A stretch of 64,000 nucleotides of DNA from Brevibacillus fluminis (GTDB lineage: Bacteria; Bacillota; Bacilli; Brevibacillales; Brevibacillaceae), in NCBI RefSeq assembly GCF_003710825.1, contig NZ_RHHQ01000014.1, positions 19,309 through 83,308 on the forward strand, read 5' to 3'. Made by a program: the position numbers and the translations under genes. How positions within the stretch are numbered: position 1 is the first letter of the stretch; every line of letters starts with the position of its first letter. This document shows positions 60,832 through 64,000 of the stretch, piece by piece. The notes under the pieces are model-generated. The model saw only the letters and a list, made by a program, of their open reading frames with translations, searched no databases and was not told where the DNA came from.

Positions 60832-61170
60832 ATGATTCTTTCATATGCAAACAACGTGTTGCCTGAAGGGGGACCAAACGCAATTCTAAAGACAATGTTC
60901 CCTTTTGATGCAATCGATGGAGGAAAAACTCGTTTTGGCATCATAACAATTCCACCTGGTGCTCGCATTCCTGTAGTGGGTCTAGCACCGCATGATGAGG
61001 ACGAATATTGTATCGTGGTAAGCGGTTCAATGGTGGTTACAGTTGCCGAAAACGAATACCGGGTTTCTGTTGGTGATGCAACATTGATTCCCTCAGGGGA
61101 AGCACATGCATCACATAATGATGGGGACGAAGAATGTGTCGTGGTATGGGCATTAGTAAAGCGATTATAA
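60832..61170 (+). CDS. Small cupin protein of island C
   Basis: 112 residues from the ATG at 60832 behind GAGGG. One cupin domain: GLAPHDEDEYCIVVSGSMVVTV (metal His/Glu region, about 48-70) and GDATLIPSGEAHASHNDG. It may bind metal or a small acid; the substrate is unknown. It is the last full gene of the island; directly after its stop codon a piece of surface-protein coding sequence begins, so an insertion or deletion joint is likely here. Confidence 0.8.
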   Translation: MILSYANNVLPEGGPNAILKTMFPFDAIDGGKTRFGIITIPPGARIPVVGLAPHDEDEYCIVVSGSMVVTVAENEYRVSVGDATLIPSGEAHASHNDGDEECVVVWALVKRL

Positions 61171-61312
61171 TGGGCCTATCTTTTCACTTTCTGCCAGTGT
61201 GCCTGGAAAAATAACATTTATCAATATGTCTGCTGGTACGCATACGATCAAATTTTTTGCGACAGGATATTCAGTTGCTGTAGTAACCCAAGTAATAGTC
61301 GATCCAACCTAA
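61160..61312 (+). pseudogene. Tail of a surface-protein exon, no start
   Basis: An open frame without any start codon reads ...SLSASVPGKITFINMS, AGTHTIKFFATGYSVAV, VTQVIVDPT then stop. The sequence resembles the Ig-like/DUF1533-type repeats of the exon at 61675. It begins within the end of the cupin gene in another frame, so its front was removed. A terminator follows. Confidence 0.6.
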
Positions 61313-61329
61313 GTAGTATTCATTAAAGA

Positions 61330-61366
61330 AATTCCCTTGGGAGAAATCCCAGGGGATTTTTCTTTA
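61330..61366 (+). terminator. Terminator after the first surface-exon tail
   Basis: CCCTTGGGA/TCCCAGGGG stem followed by TTTTTCTTT. Confidence 0.75.
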
Positions 61367-61376
61367 CTCCAATTTG

Positions 61377-61418
61377 AGGGGAGCTGCAAACGCGGTTCCT
61401 CCTTCTTTTTGCACCGTG
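61377..61418 (+). repeat. Repeated terminator-like hairpin, copy 1
   Basis: GGGGAGC...GGTTCCTCC then TTCTTTTT; nearly the same sequence recurs at 62846-62884, each time followed by a RTGACC start of the repeated RNA unit. Confidence 0.6.
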
Positions 61419-61674
61419 ACCAAAGCCGCCCTGTGCCGAGTAGGGTAATTTGACCCCAGAGGGGGGGATTGGAGTCATGGGGAGCTACTGAGGCAGAACC
61501 CTGCAAACTTTTGTTCAGAATTTGTTTAGTGGCTGAATGCTACATTGAAACGTGGGGAAATAAGAGACTTTGTAAGGAGGATTGGGATTTTACGGTTGAT
61601 GGAACGCCGTGTGCGCTGAAAGGCGCCCGCACGGTGTAGGCTCGTTATAAAACCGAGAGGGATAAGACGAGAAT
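61419..61674 (+). ncRNA. Repeated group II intron-like 3' unit 1 (D5-D6)
   Basis: The 3' end has the architecture of group II intron domains V and VI. D5 is exactly 34 nt (61604-61637): a 9-bp lower stem (ACGCCGTGT with GCACGGTGT), a 2-nt CC bulge and an upper stem GCGCT/GGCGC capped by GAAA. A 3-nt AGG linker leads to a D6-like hairpin (61641-61671) with an unpaired A near its 3' side, ending AAT. The triad region reads CGC, as in group IIC introns. Homology to unit 2 runs from 61511. No reverse transcriptase is present. Confidence 0.65.
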
Positions 61675-62298
61675 AGCAGAATGTGGCTAGTGGCAGATAC
61701 CACGGACAACACCGTAGACAACGATGTAACACTTACCTTTGTTGATGATTCAGTATGGAGCTCTAGGGTGACTGCGGTGAAAATTGGTAACCAAACGTTA
61801 GACACGAATCAGTATATTGTCACAAATGGAGAACTAACGATTCAGGATGGGATTATTACGACGCCAGGAAATTATACGATTACGGTTGAAGCGACGGGAT
61901 ATCAGGATTCGAGTGTTGTTCAGACCGTCAACGTAGGGGCGTTTTCTACAAGCGAATCTACGGCTGTATTGAGTCCCAATCCTAATGATTGGGTTTATGA
62001 ACCACAGGTTAACGTGGTTACATTGACGGCAAAAGATCAATATGGGAATCCGATTCCAAATTATACATTCAGAGTTGGAGTGGAAATTGAGAATATCGGA
62101 GCAAGCGATATAACAATGGTCGCTGATGGGCAATCTTATACCGTACTGCCGGATGAAAACAAAAGTTTCCCCCTTGCAAATCTGTCACAGGTAACTGATG
62201 CAAATGGGGTCGTAACGCTCTCCTATCATATTCCAAGCGGAGATTACAATGCTGCGATTTGGGTTTACCCCAATGATAGCGAGACGGCTTTTTGGTAA
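61675..62298 (+). CDS. Surface-protein exon A (Ig-like domains)
   Basis: About 207 codons from the proposed splice junction AGC at 61675; an internal ATG at 61681 lacks a ribosome site. Domains: DUF1533-like (about 10-80, VTLTFVDDSVWSSRVTAVKIGNQTL...YTITVEATGY) and a bacterial Ig-like domain (about 85-200, VVTLTAKDQYGNPIPNYTF). No signal peptide or S-layer anchor is seen, as expected of a 3' exon supplying the outer part of a secreted protein. A terminator follows. It is the longest intact exon in the array. Confidence 0.6.
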   Translation, partial: SRMWLVADTTDNTVDNDVTLTFVDDSVWSSRVTAVKIGNQTLDTNQYIVTNGELTIQDGIITTPGNYTITVEATGYQDSSVVQTVNVGAFSTSESTAVLSPNPNDWVYEPQVNVVTLTAKDQYGNPIPNYTFRVGVEIENIGASDITMVADGQSYTVLPDENKSFPLANLSQVTDANGVVTLSYHIPSGDYNAAIWVYPNDSETAFW

Positions 62299-62314
62299 AA
62301 TAAGCCGTTTATAG
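62284..62314 (+). terminator. Terminator of exon A
   Basis: ACGGCTT/AAGCCGT stem around the stop codon, followed by TTATAG; weak tail. Confidence 0.55.
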
Positions 62315-62534
62315 AGTGATTTACGTGGCATAGTGGCGGGGGGCTGCTGACGTGGCTCCCTGATCAACTTGTTCAGTATTTGTTCAGTGGGAGAATGGTA
62401 GAGTGGCTTTGGGGAAATAAGTGATTTCTAATGTGAGGAGGATTGGGATTCACGGCTGATGGCACGCCGTGTGCGATGAAAGTCGCCCGCACGGTGTAGG
62501 CTCGTTATAAACCCGAGAGGAATAAGACGAGAAT
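62313..62534 (+). ncRNA. Repeated group II intron-like 3' unit 2 (D5-D6)
   Basis: Same layout as unit 1. D5 is 62464-62497 (34 nt) with upper stem GCGAT/GTCGC and GAAA loop; unit 1 has GCGCT/GGCGC, a compensatory A-T to C-G change. Lower stem, CC bulge, AGG linker, D6 arms and AAT end are the same. Homology to unit 1 starts at 62369; sequence before that differs. It joins the next exon in the same phase as unit 1. Confidence 0.65.
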
Positions 62535-62831
62535 AGCGTAAGTCACAATGCTTCACTTTCAGCCACTAATGGTGCACCAATCACTGTAGATAATAACCTT
62601 ACGGAAATCAGAGACAATGGGATTCCGTTCTTTATCTCAGGAGCAACAAATTATCTTGCTTTGATGAATTTCTTGGTTGCTCCACAAGGCGCGACGATAC
62701 AAGTATTTGATGCGAATGCTAGTGTCGAACGAGAGAGTGGGGACCAATTGTACAATGGAGATTTTGTGAGAGTCACTGCTGAAGATGGCACTACTGTGGT
62801 GGATTACAATATTGTATTTGCCCCGATGTAA
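62535..62831 (+). CDS. Surface-protein exon B, no start codon
   Basis: Frame from AGC at 62535 to a stop at 62829: SVSHNASLSATNGAPITVDN... and ...VFAPM. It is open only from a TAA at 62523, and has no ATG, GTG or TTG near its front, so it cannot be translated alone; it needs fusion to an upstream exon. The sequence fits a beta-rich surface domain (VAPQGATIQVFDANASVERE). The phase at the junction equals that of exon A. Confidence 0.6.
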   Translation, partial: SVSHNASLSATNGAPITVDNNLTEIRDNGIPFFISGATNYLALMNFLVAPQGATIQVFDANASVERESGDQLYNGDFVRVTAEDGTTVVDYNIVFAPM

Positions 62832-62845
62832 AAATAAAGTTAGAG

Positions 62846-62970
62846 CAGAGGAGCTGCAAACGCGGCTCCTCTTTCTTTTTGCACCATGACCATAGCCGCT
62901 TGGGCCGAGCTGGGCAAGGCAGTGGCTTTGCCCAATAATTCAGGAACCGTTCATGCATTGTTCAGAAGCT
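62846..62970 (+). repeat. Truncated third repeat unit
   Basis: GAGGAGCTGCAAACGCGG hairpin with T-run, then ATGACCATAGCCGC as at 61419, and a TTGTTCAGAA near 62958 as at the start of the shared part of units 1 and 2. D5 and D6 are missing. Confidence 0.55.
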
Positions 62971-63581
62971 TCCTTAGATTAACCACCCGTTCATTGATTT
63001 TGATGAAAGCCATTTCCCGAACCGCTTCCTTTCATGACGGATACCCATACCCACTCATCATCGCTGTGTTCCAAATATTGGGCATTCTGTCTTCCCATTC
63101 AAAACTCGTTACCACTTTATTCAGGTAAACATGAGATCATTCACTCGAACTATTTTCCTGTATTCATCCGCGGAAAGTCATTATAAACAAGCCGCACTCT
63201 TACGAGGTGGGGTTCTTGCTTTTAGAGGTCGAAGGAACTTGACTCGTATTGGAATTTGGTGCTTCGCTGATAAAGTACCATCATCAATCTCTTGCGGAAC
63301 ACTTCATTAGCAAGCTTGCTCAACCACAAACGCCCTAGGCACTACCAAGTGACTGGTTACAAACGAATAACGTCAACTCATTCGCGGGTAACGGATACGG
63401 CCGAAAAATTGGATATTAAAATTTGAGATTATCAGCGATCCTAATTAGGTTGACAGTTTAATTACCTTAGCAGGAATTTAACAGCAGTAACATTTAGGGC
63501 TCAAAGTATGGCCAAGTGTTATAGCCATGATGATATCTTTTTTCATAGTATGTAGGAAACCGGTGGGAGGAGGGCAGATAG
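62971..63581. other. Gene-free stretch before the collagen-like gene
   Basis: No coding frame, transposase or further D5-like hairpin is recognised. It must contain the promoter of the collagen-like gene, not identified with confidence. Confidence 0.4.
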
Positions 63582-64000
63582 TTGTCTAATTTCTTTGGTT
63601 TTAATTCTAATGGAGCAACGGGAGCGACAGGGCCAACAGGAGCAACAGGCCCCACAGGAGCAGCAGGAGCAACTGGTCCAACGGGAGCAACAGGTCCAAC
63701 AGGAGCAACCGGTCCGGCGGGACCGACGGGCCCAACAGGAGCGACGGGTCCAACGGGAGCAACGGGCCCAACAGGAGCGACGGGTCCAACAGGAGTCACG
63801 GGTCCAACGGGAGCAACAGGTCCAACAGGAAAAGCGGGTCCAACGGGAGCAACAGGTCCAACAGGGGAAACGGGTCCAACGGGAGCAACCGGTTCGGCGG
63901 GAGCGACGGGTCCAACAGGGGAAACGGGTCCGACGGGAGCAATCGGTCCAGCAGGAGTCACGGGCCCAACGGGAGCAACTGGTCCGACAGGGGAAACGGG
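63582..64000 (+). CDS. Collagen-like (BclA-type) protein, 3' end outside window
   Basis: 139 codons seen from a TTG at 63582, seven nt after GGAGGAGGG. After a short leader (LSNFFGFNSN) the whole remainder is Gly-X-Y triplets, mostly Gly-Ala-Thr and Gly-Pro-Thr, giving a hexapeptide GATGPT with scattered GPA, GET, GKA and GVT. This is the stalk of exosporium collagen-like glycoproteins, where Thr is glycosylated. No signal peptide is seen, consistent with spore-surface assembly from the mother cell. The C-terminal globular domain lies beyond 64000. Confidence 0.82.
   Translation, partial: MSNFFGFNSNGATGATGPTGATGPTGAAGATGPTGATGPTGATGPAGPTGPTGATGPTGATGPTGATGPTGVTGPTGATGPTGKAGPTGATGPTGETGPTGATGSAGATGPTGETGPTGAIGPAGVTGPTGATGPTGET

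Noticed and set aside
32052..61170. Prophage or integrative element
   Set aside because: No integrase, phage structural, conjugation or transposase gene was found; only yuiH-end repeats support insertion.
61419..62534. Repeat units as riboswitches controlling the following frames
   Set aside because: No aptamer consensus fits, the following frames lack starts, and the exact 34-nt D5 layout with linker and D6 explains the sequence better.
62886..63128. Plus-strand frame after exon B
   Set aside because: It begins within the truncated third repeat unit and has no family resemblance or ribosome site.
63494..63961. Minus-strand frame of Pro-Val-Gly repeats
   Set aside because: Mirror of the plus-strand collagen-like gene; only the plus strand has a ribosome site, leader and true Gly-X-Y order.
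63600..64000. Regularly repeated DNA that could suggest a CRISPR array
   Set aside because: The repeats are codon-level Gly-X-Y repeats with no unique spacers.
1..64000. tRNA and rRNA genes
   Set aside because: No cloverleaf or rRNA segments were recognised on either strand by eye.

Overview
The window reads as the chromosome of a spore-forming member of the Bacillota, most likely Brevibacillus or a close relative in the Paenibacillaceae (inference). The reasons are a long block of genes in the same neighbourhood as the Bacillus subtilis yut/yum/yui genes, several sporulation proteins (YhcN-type lipoprotein, YutH, Spo0E-type phosphatase, coat-like Tyr/Pro protein, collagen-like protein), strong AGGAGG ribosome sites, frequent TTG/GTG starts and roughly even base composition. 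No rRNA, tRNA, integrase, transposase or CRISPR array was seen.

Region 1 (1-32.1 kb) is conserved core: YhcN-type lipoprotein, yutD, glpX, yutE, a SufR-like regulator, yutF, yutG, yutH, a hydrolase, yutI (Nfu), the mccA-mccB reverse transsulfuration pair, yuzD, a PAS-GGDEF-EAL protein, yutJ, yuzB, mqnE, a Spo0E-like gene, a cupin, yutM (A-type Fe-S carrier), an acyl-CoA synthetase, yumC, yumB, yuiA, yuiB, yuiC, yuiD, a CoA-binding protein and yuiH. Many products concern Fe-S clusters, flavin/NAD(P)H redox, thiol metabolism and the cell envelope.

Region 2 (32.1-61.2 kb) is accessory and looks like three catabolic islands set one after another behind yuiH. Island A (32.4-45.8 kb): a novel-looking regulator, amidohydrolase, aminotransferase, FAH-family enzyme, a complete Aap/Bzt-type amino-acid ABC transporter, a MocR regulator, an SDR and a class V aminotransferase-like protein. 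Island B (46.3-52.5 kb): a sigma-54 activator, a good -24/-12 promoter with tandem upstream sites, an aldehyde dehydrogenase, a cyclase-family amidase and an MFS carrier. Island C (52.9-61.2 kb): promoter with paired 18-bp operators, hydantoinase/oxoprolinase HyuA-HyuB, an MFS carrier, a six-helix chemoreceptor, a TetR regulator and a cupin. The A/B and B/C joints each carry a decayed copy of the yuiH 3' end, so yuiH seems to be a repeated insertion point.

Region 3 (61.2-64 kb) is the most unusual. Fragments of Ig-like surface-protein coding sequence, two of them without a usable start, alternate with repeated RNA units. The two complete units end in a 34-nt hairpin with group II intron domain V architecture, a 3-nt linker, a domain VI-like hairpin and a 3' AAT, and both join the following exon in the same reading phase. 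This matches the organisation described for the alternatively spliced group II intron of a Clostridium tetani surface-layer gene (one intron, several downstream D5-D6 repeats, each with its own 3' exon). The intron body and 5' exon are not in the window, so this is either a truncated relic or the distal part of a trans-acting arrangement. A collagen-like gene runs off the right end.
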